This document shows, piece after piece, positions 7,989-15,900 of a stretch of DNA of 27,103 nucleotides. Under the pieces are notes generated by a model. That model did not search any database and had not been told where the DNA came from. It saw only the letters and a program-made list of their open reading frames with translations. The position numbers were made by a program, and so were the translations under genes. The stretch is taken from NCBI GenBank assembly GCA_900556555.1, contig USPF01000032.1:1-27103 (forward strand). The letters run 5' to 3'. This DNA is from an uncultured Blautia sp. (GTDB lineage Bacteria > Bacillota > Clostridia > Lachnospirales > Lachnospiraceae). Numbering within the stretch: the first letter of the stretch is position 1; each line of letters opens with the position of its first letter.

Positions 7989-8048
7989 GGCTGTGTAAGC
8001 CAGATGTCTCCTGCGAGAAGAGATATTGGCATGCACAGCCCGTTTTTT
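7989..8048. terminator. Bidirectional terminator between spoVT and pncB
   Basis: GGCTGTG (7989-7995) and CACAGCC (8034-8040) close a long, interrupted stem. Inner pairs are GCCA/TGGC and ATGTCTC/GAGATAT (one G-U). TTTTTT (8043-8048) follows on the plus strand, and a T-rich run (complement of 7980-7988) follows on the minus strand. It therefore serves both convergent genes. The pncB stop codon overlaps the plus-strand T-run. Confidence 0.85.
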
Positions 8049-9510
8049 ATTTAATAGAAGCCTGTCCCATCTGCTCTAACAATTCAGACTTAATCTTGAA
8101 CAATTTGTCAGAAAGGTCTACATAGACTTCCTGCGGATTTACGAAACGTCTTGTTTCATCCCAAAGAGTATCCAGTTCTTTTTTACAAATATCTTTGATT
8201 TCCATGACAGTAGGAGAGGTATATACGCATTCTCCCTTCTGGAATACAGGTACAAGAAGCTCTCTAAGAGTATAAGAACCACCTGCAATCCTTGTTTTTT
8301 TCCAGGTTGCCATTGGGTCAAAGATAATCATATCTTTTTCAGGGTCAAAAGTTTCATTTGCAAGGCAGATCAAATCTGCACGTATTTTACCGGTGGTTTT
8401 ATCATAAATACGGTAAATGGTTTTATTTCCTGGATTTGTAACCTTTTCCACGTTTTCTGAGAGCTTGATTTTTGGTACAAAATCCTGGTCGTTTTTGTCT
8501 TTGATAGCGGCAAGTTTATAAACACCGCCAAAAGCAGGGTTGTCCTGGCAGGTAATCAGGTTCGTACCAACACCCCAGGAATTAATCTTGGCACCCTGTG
8601 CCTTCAGGCTTTCAATGAGATATTCGTCTAAATCACTGGATGCGGAGATGATAGCATCGCCAAAGCCTGCTTCGTCAAGCATTTTATAAGCCTGTTTGGA
8701 GAGATAAGCCAGGTCACCGCTGTCGATGCGGATACCGTAGCCTTTCATTTCGTGACCAGCCTCTTTCATTTCACGGAATACACGGATGGCATTCGGAACA
8801 CCGGAGTTCAGCACATCATAAGTATCTACTAACAAAATACAAGCATTAGGATAAAGTTCCGCATAGGTCTTAAATGCAGTATATTCGTCTGGGAAGCTCA
8901 TAATCCAGCTATGAGCATGGGTTCCCTTTACCGGAACCTGGAACATCTGGCCTGTAAGGACATTGGATGTTCCGATACAGCCGCCGATCATAGCTGCTCT
9001 TGCTCCGTAAAGTCCTGCGTCTGGTCCCTGTGCACGGCGGAGGCCGAATTCCATAACGCCGTCACCCTTTGCAGCGTAAACTACACGGGATGCTTTGGTG
9101 GCAATCAGGCTCTGATGATTTAAGAGGTTCAAGATGGCGGTTTCTATAAGCTGAGCTTCCATTACAGGTGCAATGACCTTTAACAGAGGTTCTCTTGGGA
9201 AGACAACAGTTCCTTCCGGTACGGCATAAATATCTCCTGTAAAATGAAATCCTCTCAGATATTCAAGGAAATCAGTATCAAAGATATTCAGGCTTCTTAA
9301 ATAATCAATGTCATCCGGTGCAAAATGCAGATGACGCACATATTCTATAATCTGTTCCAGTCCGGCTGCAATGGCATATCCGCCTTCGCAGGGGTTTTTG
9401 CGATAAAATGCGTCAAAGACAACTACCTGGTTTGTAGGGTTCTTGAAATAACCCTGCATCATAGTAAGTTCATATAAATCTGTCAATAATGTTAAATTTA
9501 AAGCTCTCAT
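8047..9510 (-). CDS. pncB: Nicotinate phosphoribosyltransferase
   Basis: The enzyme converts nicotinate and PRPP to nicotinate mononucleotide, the entry step of the NAD salvage (Preiss-Handler) pathway, in the cytoplasm. The protein is 487 aa. Family features include LLTDLYELTMMQGYF at the N-terminus, DAFYRKNPCEGGYAIAAG, EFGLRRAQGPDAG, the KGTHAHSW segment with His198 and His200, and DSGDLAYLSK. The ATG at 9510 is preceded by AAGGAGA with 8 nt spacing; upstream in-frame ATGs at 9540 and 9549 lack such a site and are rejected. A sigma-A promoter lies about 50 nt upstream. The gene is monocistronic on the minus strand and shares a terminator with spoVT. NAD salvage may also support the NAD-requiring GH4 enzyme, but that link is not specific. 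Confidence 0.95.
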   Translation of the reverse strand: MRALNLTLLTDLYELTMMQGYFKNPTNQVVVFDAFYRKNPCEGGYAIAAGLEQIIEYVRHLHFAPDDIDYLRSLNIFDTDFLEYLRGFHFTGDIYAVPEGTVVFPREPLLKVIAPVMEAQLIETAILNLLNHQSLIATKASRVVYAAKGDGVMEFGLRRAQGPDAGLYGARAAMIGGCIGTSNVLTGQMFQVPVKGTHAHSWIMSFPDEYTAFKTYAELYPNACILLVDTYDVLNSGVPNAIRVFREMKEAGHEMKGYGIRIDSGDLAYLSKQAYKMLDEAGFGDAIISASSDLDEYLIESLKAQGAKINSWGVGTNLITCQDNPAFGGVYKLAAIKDKNDQDFVPKIKLSENVEKVTNPGNKTIYRIYDKTTGKIRADLICLANETFDPEKDMIIFDPMATWKKTRIAGGSYTLRELLVPVFQKGECVYTSPTVMEIKDICKKELDTLWDETRRFVNPQEVYVDLSDKLFKIKSELLEQMGQASIK

Positions 9511-9560
9511 ATCGTAGCTCTCCTTTTTCGTTGGCTTCATGTAAACCATAAGTTAGGAAT

Positions 9561-9588
9561 ATTATAGCATTTGTATTAAAAAAATCAA
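9561..9588 (-). promoter_or_regulatory. Sigma-A promoter of pncB
   Basis: On the minus strand, TTGATT (9588-9583), a 16-nt spacer and a perfect TATAAT (9566-9561) lie upstream of pncB. The start would be near 9554, giving a leader of about 44 nt. No riboswitch-like structure is visible in so short a leader. Confidence 0.65.
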
Positions 9589-9688
9589 TGTATTAATTTG
9601 GCAGAGGGGAGAACTTGATTTAATGGAAAAGGTATTATTATGGCTATAATTTTATTAAAAAGAGATGAAAGAGGAAGCATGCCCTTTG

Positions 9689-9728
9689 GCTAACAGTGGA
9701 GCAGGTTTTCCGGCTGCTGGCTGTTAGC
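9689..9728. other. Palindrome overlapping the end of the VanY-like gene
   Basis: GCTAACAG (9689-9696) and CTGTTAGC (9721-9728) are a perfect 8-bp inverted repeat, with an inner AGCAG/CTGCT (9700-9704, 9714-9718). It contains the stop codon of the minus-strand carboxypeptidase gene (9724-9726). On the minus strand no T-tract follows directly, so it is at best a factor-dependent or weak 3' end structure. The rest of the 9589-9688 gap shows nothing gene-like. Confidence 0.45.
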
Positions 9729-10275
9729 GTGGAAAATAATATTCTTCCAGCGTCAGACCAGTAAGGGAAAGGTACAGGGCAAGTTCTTTTCCTACATAAC
9801 GGATATGCCATGGTTCCCATGGGATTTTTGTAATGGATTCTTTGTTTTTGGGATACCGCAAAATGAATCCGTGGAGAGGGGCATGTTTATTCAGCCATTT
9901 TCCTTCGGCTGTTTCTGCGAAAGTATTTTCTAATTCCAGGCCAATGGCAGCACAGGAGACGTCAAGTGCCAGGCCAGACTGGTGCTCACTGGTTCCGGGA
10001 GGAGCTACGGCTGTGCTGCCTTTTTGCAGGGCATTGTGGTAGAGCTCCTCCTGACGATCATAAGAACGATAGCCGGAAATTCCTACTAATCCAATTCCCT
10101 GGGATACAGCCTGCTCAAAAAGAAATGTTGCGGCCTGTGCGGCTTCTTTTTGCAGCAGACGCTTGGGGTCATAGGGTGGTGCAGAAAAAGGGATTGCCGG
10201 TTCTGTGAGAGAATCAGGAAGAAAATGTTCCGGGAGAGGATGGTCACGGTTAATAAGGATAGTATAGGAAGCCAT
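9724..10275 (-). CDS. D-alanyl-D-alanine carboxypeptidase, VanY family
   Basis: This is a zinc peptidase of the VanY/peptidase M15 family, expected to remove the terminal D-Ala of peptidoglycan stem peptides. The protein is 183 aa. Motifs are GISGYRSYDRQEELY, then GTSEHQSGLALDV with zinc ligands His98 and Asp105, and PWEPWHIRYVG with the catalytic Glu154 and zinc ligand His157. All key residues are present. It lacks any signal peptide or membrane helix: the N-terminus MASYTILINRDHPLPEHF is not hydrophobic and no upstream in-frame start gives one. That is odd for a wall enzyme and suggests a cytoplasmic substrate or unusual export (inference). The ribosome binding site is weak (AAAGGCAGG) and I found no clear promoter in 10276-10340. 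Confidence 0.85.
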   Translation of the reverse strand: MASYTILINRDHPLPEHFLPDSLTEPAIPFSAPPYDPKRLLQKEAAQAATFLFEQAVSQGIGLVGISGYRSYDRQEELYHNALQKGSTAVAPPGTSEHQSGLALDVSCAAIGLELENTFAETAEGKWLNKHAPLHGFILRYPKNKESITKIPWEPWHIRYVGKELALYLSLTGLTLEEYYFPR

Positions 10276-10343
10276 AGATAAACCTGCCTTTTTGTGATGA
10301 TTATTAATATATGAGGGGAAGTGTGAGGCTATGAAAATTGCTT

Positions 10344-10405
10344 AAAAAAATTTTTTAAAAAATTTTAAAAAAGTACTTGCATTTTTAAAATGAATGATAT
10401 ATAAT
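10344..10405 (+). promoter_or_regulatory. tRNA-Gln promoter with A-tract UP element
   Basis: TTGCAT (10377-10382), a 17-nt spacer and a perfect TATAAT (10400-10405) precede the tRNA by 32 nt. Directly upstream of the -35, 10344-10372 consists of alternating runs of As and Ts. This is the composition of an UP element bound by the RNA polymerase alpha C-terminal domain, and is typical of stable-RNA promoters. Confidence 0.8.
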
Positions 10406-10408
10406 ACA

Positions 10409-10434
10409 TTTTGTTGTGAGACACGACAACAAAA
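10409..10434. other. Palindrome in the tRNA-Gln 5' leader
   Basis: TTTTGTTGT (10409-10417) and ACAACAAAA (10426-10434) are a perfect 9-bp inverted repeat around 8 nt. An alternative fold pairs TTGTTGTG (10411-10418) with CACGACAA (10422-10429) with one G-U pair. It straddles the predicted transcription start (about 10412), so it could be an operator in DNA or a hairpin at the 5' end of the tRNA precursor. Confidence 0.5.
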
Positions 10435-10437
10435 CAT

Positions 10438-10509
10438 TGGGCTATCGCCAAACGGTAAGGCAACGGACTCTGACTCCGTCATCTCAAGGTTCGAATCCTT
10501 GTAGCCCAG
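10438..10509 (+). tRNA. tRNA-Gln (anticodon CUG)
   Basis: The 72-nt sequence folds as a complete cloverleaf. The acceptor arm is TGGGCTA with TAGCCCA. The D-arm is GCCAAACGGTAAGGC. The anticodon stem is ACGGA/TCCGT (10463-10467, 10475-10479) around loop CTCTGAC, with anticodon CTG at 10470-10472, reading CAG. The T-arm is CAAGG/CCTTG with TTCGAAT. It resembles E. coli tRNA-Gln (glnV) closely. The 3' CCA is not encoded (CTT follows the discriminator G), so it needs CCA-adding enzyme. It is a single-tRNA transcription unit with its own promoter and terminator. Confidence 0.97.
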
Positions 10510-10514
10510 CTTCT

Positions 10515-10546
10515 AATATCCCAGACAGAATGTCTGGGATATTTTT
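10515..10546 (+). terminator. Intrinsic terminator of the tRNA-Gln gene
   Basis: ATATCCCAGACA (10516-10527) and TGTCTGGGATAT (10531-10542) form a perfect 12-bp stem, extendable by one A-T pair, with a GAA loop and a run of five Ts (10542-10546). It begins 6 nt after the tRNA. The thioesterase ATG is only 44 nt past the T-run. Confidence 0.9.
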
Positions 10547-10589
10547 GGTTTATGGAAAAGCAGTTGGAATATGACAAGGAGATAGGCTG

Positions 10590-11315
10590 ATGAAATATTC
10601 TTTTGACAGCAGGGTCAGGTACAGTGAAATAGGTGAAGACAAAAAGCTGACATTAAACAGTATCATTAATTACTTTCAGGATTGCAGCACATTTCATTCT
10701 GAAGCTGCGGGAGTGGGAATGGATTTTCTGGCAGATAAGCATCAGGTGTGGGTGCTTTCCGCCTGGCAGATTGTGGTGGAAAGATATCCCATGCTGTGCG
10801 AGAAGATAAAAGTTTCTACCTGGCCTTATGAATTCCGTCATTTTATGGGAAAGAGAAATTTTACAATGGAGGATGAAGAAGGAAACAGGATTGCGTATGC
10901 AAATACGTTATGGACTTACCTGGATTTAAGAACAGGACACCCTGTGCTGGTAGATGAGAAGCAGGTACAGGCATATGAGTTAGAAGAGAAGCTGGATATG
11001 AACTATGCCCCCAGAAAAATTTCTGTGTCAGGAGAGTTTCAGGAATTTCCTTCTTTTCAGGTGAAAGTACACCATTTAGACACGAACCATCATGTGAATA
11101 ACGGGCAGTATATTCTTATGGCAATGGAATATCTTCCATCAGGCTTTATTGTAAAACAGATGCGGGCAGAATATAAGAACCAGGCTGTGCTCGGCAGTGT
11201 GATTGTGCCTAAGGTTCATGAAGAGAATGGCATTTACACAGTGACGCTGGATAGTCCTTCTGGAGTTCCGTTTGCGGTTGTTGAGCTTATCGGTAATTTT
11301 GAAAAGGCTGAGTGA
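10590..11315 (+). CDS. Acyl-ACP thioesterase (FatA/FatB-like)
   Basis: This enzyme releases fatty acids from acyl carrier protein in the cytoplasm. The protein is 241 aa, the usual length for bacterial acyl-ACP thioesterases, built from two hotdog folds. The N-terminal half has LNSIINYFQDCSTFHSEAAG and GKRNFTMEDEEGNRIAYA. The C-terminal half carries the active-site motif LDTNHHVNNGQYI, with the Asp/Asn/His set typical of the family. AAGGAG lies 9 nt before the ATG. It follows the tRNA-Gln terminator with no convincing promoter between (TTGGTT/GAATAT is poor), so it may depend partly on read-through. The CvfB-like gene begins 54 nt downstream. Confidence 0.88.
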   Translation: MKYSFDSRVRYSEIGEDKKLTLNSIINYFQDCSTFHSEAAGVGMDFLADKHQVWVLSAWQIVVERYPMLCEKIKVSTWPYEFRHFMGKRNFTMEDEEGNRIAYANTLWTYLDLRTGHPVLVDEKQVQAYELEEKLDMNYAPRKISVSGEFQEFPSFQVKVHHLDTNHHVNNGQYILMAMEYLPSGFIVKQMRAEYKNQAVLGSVIVPKVHEENGIYTVTLDSPSGVPFAVVELIGNFEKAE

Positions 11316-11369
11316 AAAGATGGCGATTGATAATAATATGAATCCAAAGCATAGATAAAAGGAGAGAGT

Positions 11370-12209
11370 ATGATAGAATTAGGGAAAAAACAGGAATTAA
11401 TTGTTGCAAAGGTTGTAGATTTTGGCGTTTATTTAGGTGAAAAAGAGACAGCAGCAGAGAAGGATACAGTACTGCTTCCGGGCAAACAAGTGCCGGAAGG
11501 GACAAAAAAAGGCGATAAACTGAGTGTTTTTATTTATAAGGATTCACAGGACAGGCTGATAGCTACCACGAAAGAGCCAAAACTGTTTTTAGGTGAAACA
11601 GCTATGCTGAAAGTTGCCCAGGTGACAAGAATCGGTGCGTTCCTGGACTGGGGACTGGAAAAAGACCTGTTTCTTCCATATAAGGAGCAGACGAAAAAGG
11701 TTCATGAAGGAGAAGAGATTCTGGTGTCTCTTTATATTGATAAGAGCAGCCGTCTCTGTGCAACTATGAAGGTGTACCATTATCTCCAGACAGATTCTCC
11801 TTATGCAAAGGGAGATACAGTGACAGGGCTTGTTTATGAAGTCAGTGATAATTTTGGTGTGTTTGTGGCTGTAGATGAAAAATATTCTGCTCTTATACCA
11901 AAACAGGAAGCTCAGGGCAACTACAAACCAGGAGATGAACTTACATGCCGTGTAACAGAAGTGCGTGAAGATGGAAAATTAACACTTAGTGCCAAGAAAA
12001 AAGCTTATATCCAGCTTCACGAAGATGCTGAGAGTGTATATGAAATTATTCAGGAATTTGATGGAGAACTGCCTTTTGACGACAAGGCTGCTCCAGAGGT
12101 AATCCAGAGAGAATTCGGGCTGAGTAAGAATGCTTTCAAACGTGCAGTGGGTCATCTGTTAAAAGAAAAGAAAATTGAGATGAAAAATGGGAAAATTTAT
12201 TCCCTCTGA
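11370..12209 (+). CDS. S1-domain RNA-binding protein, CvfB/YitL family
   Basis: CvfB-family proteins are cytoplasmic RNA-binding proteins; in Staphylococcus aureus CvfB affects virulence gene expression. The protein is 279 aa, the family length. Successive S1-like OB folds start at about 4 (QELIVAKVVDFGVYLGEK), 70 (ETAMLKVAQVTRIGAFLDWG) and 148 (KGDTVTGLVYEVSDNFGVFV), the last ending KLTLSAKKK. A C-terminal winged helix covers about 215-279 (VIQREFGLSKNAFKRAVGHL then LKEKKIEM). GGAGAG lies just upstream of the ATG. It probably shares a transcript with the thioesterase. A new promoter precedes the next gene. Confidence 0.88.
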   Translation: MIELGKKQELIVAKVVDFGVYLGEKETAAEKDTVLLPGKQVPEGTKKGDKLSVFIYKDSQDRLIATTKEPKLFLGETAMLKVAQVTRIGAFLDWGLEKDLFLPYKEQTKKVHEGEEILVSLYIDKSSRLCATMKVYHYLQTDSPYAKGDTVTGLVYEVSDNFGVFVAVDEKYSALIPKQEAQGNYKPGDELTCRVTEVREDGKLTLSAKKKAYIQLHEDAESVYEIIQEFDGELPFDDKAAPEVIQREFGLSKNAFKRAVGHLLKEKKIEMKNGKIYSL

Positions 12210-12232
12210 TACTTTCGTAAGCAAGATTGATA

Positions 12233-12241
12233 TGGTATAAT
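12233..12241 (+). promoter_or_regulatory. Extended -10 promoter before the methyltransferase gene
   Basis: TGGTATAAT (12233-12241) is an extended -10 (TGn plus TATAAT). The -35 position (12213-12218, TTTCGT) matches poorly, which extended -10 promoters tolerate. The start would be near 12248, about 40 nt before the GTG. Confidence 0.5.
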
Positions 12242-12287
12242 AGGAAACGTTAACGAAGAAATTGATTGTCCAGAAGGAGGAAAATAA

Positions 12288-12878
12288 GTGGACTCGATAG
12301 ATTATTACGACCGGTACGCAGTACCTTATTATGAAGAAACTGTGGATTTCAGCATGGAGGAGCAGCTTGAGCGATTTATTGAATTGTTGCCGGAAAGTGC
12401 AGATGTCCTTGATTTAGGCTGTGGATCGGGCAGAGATACAGTATTCTTAGAGGAAGAAGGCTGTGTTGTGACTGCTATGGACGGGTCAGAGAAGATGTGC
12501 GAGCTGGCCAGTATTCATGCAGGAAAAGAAGTTCTGCATTTAAAAGTAGAAGATATGGAATTTGACGATGTGTTTCACGGGATTTGGGCATGTGCCGTTC
12601 TGGGGCATTTTACACCGGATGAGGTAAAAGGTGTCATGGATAAAATCCTGAAAGCATTAAAAGACGATGGAATTCTGTATTTTTCTGTGAAAAAGGGAGA
12701 ACGGAACGGTAAGTATAATGGCCGTTATTTCTATGACTATGACAGAGAGGCCCTTAACAATCTCCTGGATGCTTTTCCAAACATCAAGGTATTGGACATT
12801 TGGAAAACAAATGATGTAAGAGCAGACAAAAGCGATCGTTGGTTTAATGTTCTGCTGAGAAAAGAGCGACAGGAATAG
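12288..12878 (+). CDS. Class I SAM-dependent methyltransferase
   Basis: The protein is 196 aa with a Rossmann-like methyltransferase fold. Motif I is DVLDLGCGSGRDTVFLEEEG (glycine-rich loop at about 40-50). Motif II ends TAMDGSEKMCELA, and an acidic LKVEDMEFDDVFHGIWACAV strand follows. A later strand reads LKDDGILYFSVKKGERNGKY. It starts with GTG at 12288 behind AGAAGGAGGA. The substrate cannot be told from sequence; the fold is used for small molecules, RNA and protein. It lies 27 nt upstream of dnaE and is probably co-transcribed with it from the extended -10 promoter. There are no membrane segments. Confidence 0.85.
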   Translation: MDSIDYYDRYAVPYYEETVDFSMEEQLERFIELLPESADVLDLGCGSGRDTVFLEEEGCVVTAMDGSEKMCELASIHAGKEVLHLKVEDMEFDDVFHGIWACAVLGHFTPDEVKGVMDKILKALKDDGILYFSVKKGERNGKYNGRYFYDYDREALNNLLDAFPNIKVLDIWKTNDVRADKSDRWFNVLLRKERQE

Positions 12879-12905
12879 GACAAGGAATAATAAAGGAGAA
12901 AAACA

Positions 12906-15900
12906 GTGGAATTTGCTCATTTACATGTACATACAGAGTACAGTCTATTGGATGGCTCTAATAAAATTCATGAATATGTAGCCAGAGTAAAGGAACTGGG
13001 AATGAACAGTGCAGCCATAACAGACCATGGAGTCATGTTTGGCTGCATTGATTTTTATAGGGCAGCAAAAGCCGCGGGAATCAAGCCCATTCTAGGGTGT
13101 GAGGTCTATGTTGCTCCTGGTTCCAGATTTGACCGTGAGGCCGGGCAGACAGAGAACCGGTATTATCATCTGGTTCTGCTGGCGGAGAATAATCAGGGGT
13201 ATCAGAACTTGATGAAGATTGTTTCTAAGGCATTTATTGATGGATTTTACTATAAGCCCAGAGTAGACTTAGAACTTTTGGAAGAATATCATGAAGGAAT
13301 TATTGCATTAAGTGCGTGCCTTGCAGGAGAAATTGCAAAAAATCTCACTAGGGGATTTTATGAGGAAGCAAAAAAAGCGGCCCTCAGGTATCAGGAGATT
13401 TTCGGGGAGGGAAATTTTTTCCTGGAGATGCAGGATCATGGAATTCCAGAGCAGCAAAGAGTGAACCAGCAGCTTCTTAGGATGCATCAGGAGACGGGCA
13501 TTGAACTGGTAGTTACCAATGACGTACATTATACTTATGAAACAGACGTGGAAGCTCATGATATCCTGCTTTGTGTCCAGACAGGAAAAAGACTTCAGGA
13601 TGAGGACAGGATGCGGTATGAAGGGGGACAATATTATGTAAAATCCCCGGAGGAAATGCTGAAGCTGTTTCCGTATATACCTGAGGCATTGGAAAACACC
13701 CAGAAAATTGCAGATCGCTGCGACGTGGAAATTGAATTTGGAGTGACAAAACTGCCGAAATTTGATGTTCCCGCACCTTATACTTCTTGGGAATACTTAA
13801 ATAAGCTGTGTTATGATGGATTAAAAGAGAGATATACAGAAAATCTGGATGAATTAGGCAAGCGTCTGGAATACGAGCTTGGTGTTATTCAGAAAATGGG
13901 CTATGTGGATTATTTCCTGATTGTATGGGATTTTATCCGCTTTGCCAGAGACCATGATATTATGGTAGGCCCAGGCCGTGGTTCTGCGGCAGGAAGTCTG
14001 GTTTCCTATACACTGGGAATCACGAAGCTGGATCCTATTAAATACGATTTGCTTTTTGAGCGTTTCCTGAATCCGGAGCGAGTATCCATGCCCGATATTG
14101 ACGTGGATTTCTGCTTCGAAAGAAGACAGGAAGTCATTGATTATGTGGTGGAGAAATATGGAAAAGACCGGGTGGTTCAGATTGTTACCTTTGGTACTAT
14201 GGCAGCCAGAGGTGTTATCCGGGATGTAGGGCGTGTAATGGACCTGCCTTATGCTCAGTGCGATTCCATTGCAAAGATGATTCCAACAGAGCTTAATATT
14301 ACGATTGATAAGGCATTGAAGATGAATCCGGAGCTTCGGACACTCTATGAGACAGACGAAACGGTGAAGAAGCTCATTGATATGAGTAGAAGGCTGGAAG
14401 GTTTGCCCAGACATACCTCCATGCATGCGGCGGGCGTAGTTATTAGCCAGAAGTCTGTTGATGAGTATGTTCCGTTATCTCGTGCTTCGGATGGTTCCAT
14501 TGTCACCCAGTTTACCATGACGACACTGGAAGAGCTGGGGCTTTTGAAAATGGATTTCCTGGGACTTCGGACACTGACCGTTATCCAGAATGCGGTAAAA
14601 CTGGCAGAACAGAACCAGGGGGTAAAGCTGGATATCGACCATATTAATTATGAAGATAAAAAGGTCTATGAGATGCTTGGAGCCGGAAAAACGGATGGTG
14701 TGTTCCAGTTGGAAAGTGGTGGGATGACCAGTTTCATGAAAGAACTGAAGCCGGAAAGCCTGGAAGATGTTATTGCGGGGATTTCCTTGTACCGCCCGGG
14801 TCCCATGGATTTTATCCCTCAGTATATCAAAGGTAAAAACAATGCAGACAGTATTACCTACGATTGTCCAGAATTGGAGCCGATTTTGAAGCCTACTTAC
14901 GGATGTATTGTGTATCAGGAGCAGGTTATGCAGATTGTCCGTTCTCTGGGCGGTTACACGCTTGGCCGCAGTGATTTGCTAAGACGAGCCATGAGTAAGA
15001 AAAAAGCAGCCGTCATGGAGAAGGAACGGCAGAACTTTGTGTATGGAAATGCGGAGGAAGGCGTTCCTGGCTGTGTGAACAGAGGTATTCCGGAACAGAT
15101 TGCAAACAAAATTTACGATGAAATGATAGACTTTGCCAAATATGCCTTTAACAAGTCTCATGCAGCGGCATACGCCCTGGTGGCTTATCAGACAGCCTAT
15201 CTGAAATATTATTTTCCGGTAGAATTTATGGCTGCATTAATGACTTCTGTGATTGATAATCCGTCAAAAGTGGCAGAATATATCCTATCCAGCCGGAAAA
15301 TGGGAATTGCCATTCTTCCACCGGATATAAACAGGGGATATAGTTCTTTTTCCGTGGACGGTAAATCCATCCGTTATGGGCTTTCCGCTATAAAAGGCGT
15401 GGGAAAACCGGTTATTGCTGCGATTGTGGCAGAGAGAGAAGAGAGAGGTCTATTTAAGAATCTCCGTGATTTTATTGAGCGGATGTCAGGACGGGAAGTA
15501 AATAAGAAGACCATAGAGAATCTGATCAAGGCAGGAGCCATGGATGAACTTCCGGGAAACAGACGCCAGAAGATGATGGTTTATGTTCAAATTGTAGATT
15601 CCATAGCCCAGGAGAAGAAAAATACCATGGCGGGGCAGATGAGCCTGTTTGACCTGGTTTCTGAGGAAGAAAAGTCTGCGTTTGAGATTCGTATGCCAAA
15701 TGTAACAGAATATACCAAAGAGGACCGTCTGGCTTTTGAAAAGGAAGTGCTTGGAATTTATATCAGCGGTCATCCTCTGGAAGAATATGAAGAACGTTGG
15801 AGGAAGAATATATCTGCCGTGACTACAGATTTCTTGCCGGATGAAGAGACGGGAACACCTGCTGTCCATGAGGGTGCAAAAGAAATTGTGGGCGGTATGA

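Noticed and set aside
9510..9549. Longer pncB start with 13 extra N-terminal residues
   Set aside because: The two upstream ATGs lack a ribosome binding site, whereas AAGGAGA is well placed for the ATG at 9510 and conserved family sequence begins there.
9640..9693. Possible 17-aa peptide ORF (MAIILLKRDERGSMPFG) between pncB and the VanY-like gene
   Set aside because: The upstream AAGG is weak, no promoter has correct spacing (TTGATT at 9615 and TATAAT at 9645 are 24 nt apart), and chance ORFs of this size are common.
10341..10376. A/T-run block as an intrinsic terminator for a minus- or plus-strand gene
   Set aside because: There is no GC-containing stem. Position directly before the tRNA -35 makes an UP element the better explanation.
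13854..14426. 190-codon minus-strand open frame inside dnaE
   Set aside because: It overlaps the catalytic core of dnaE and has no recognisable domain or start signal.
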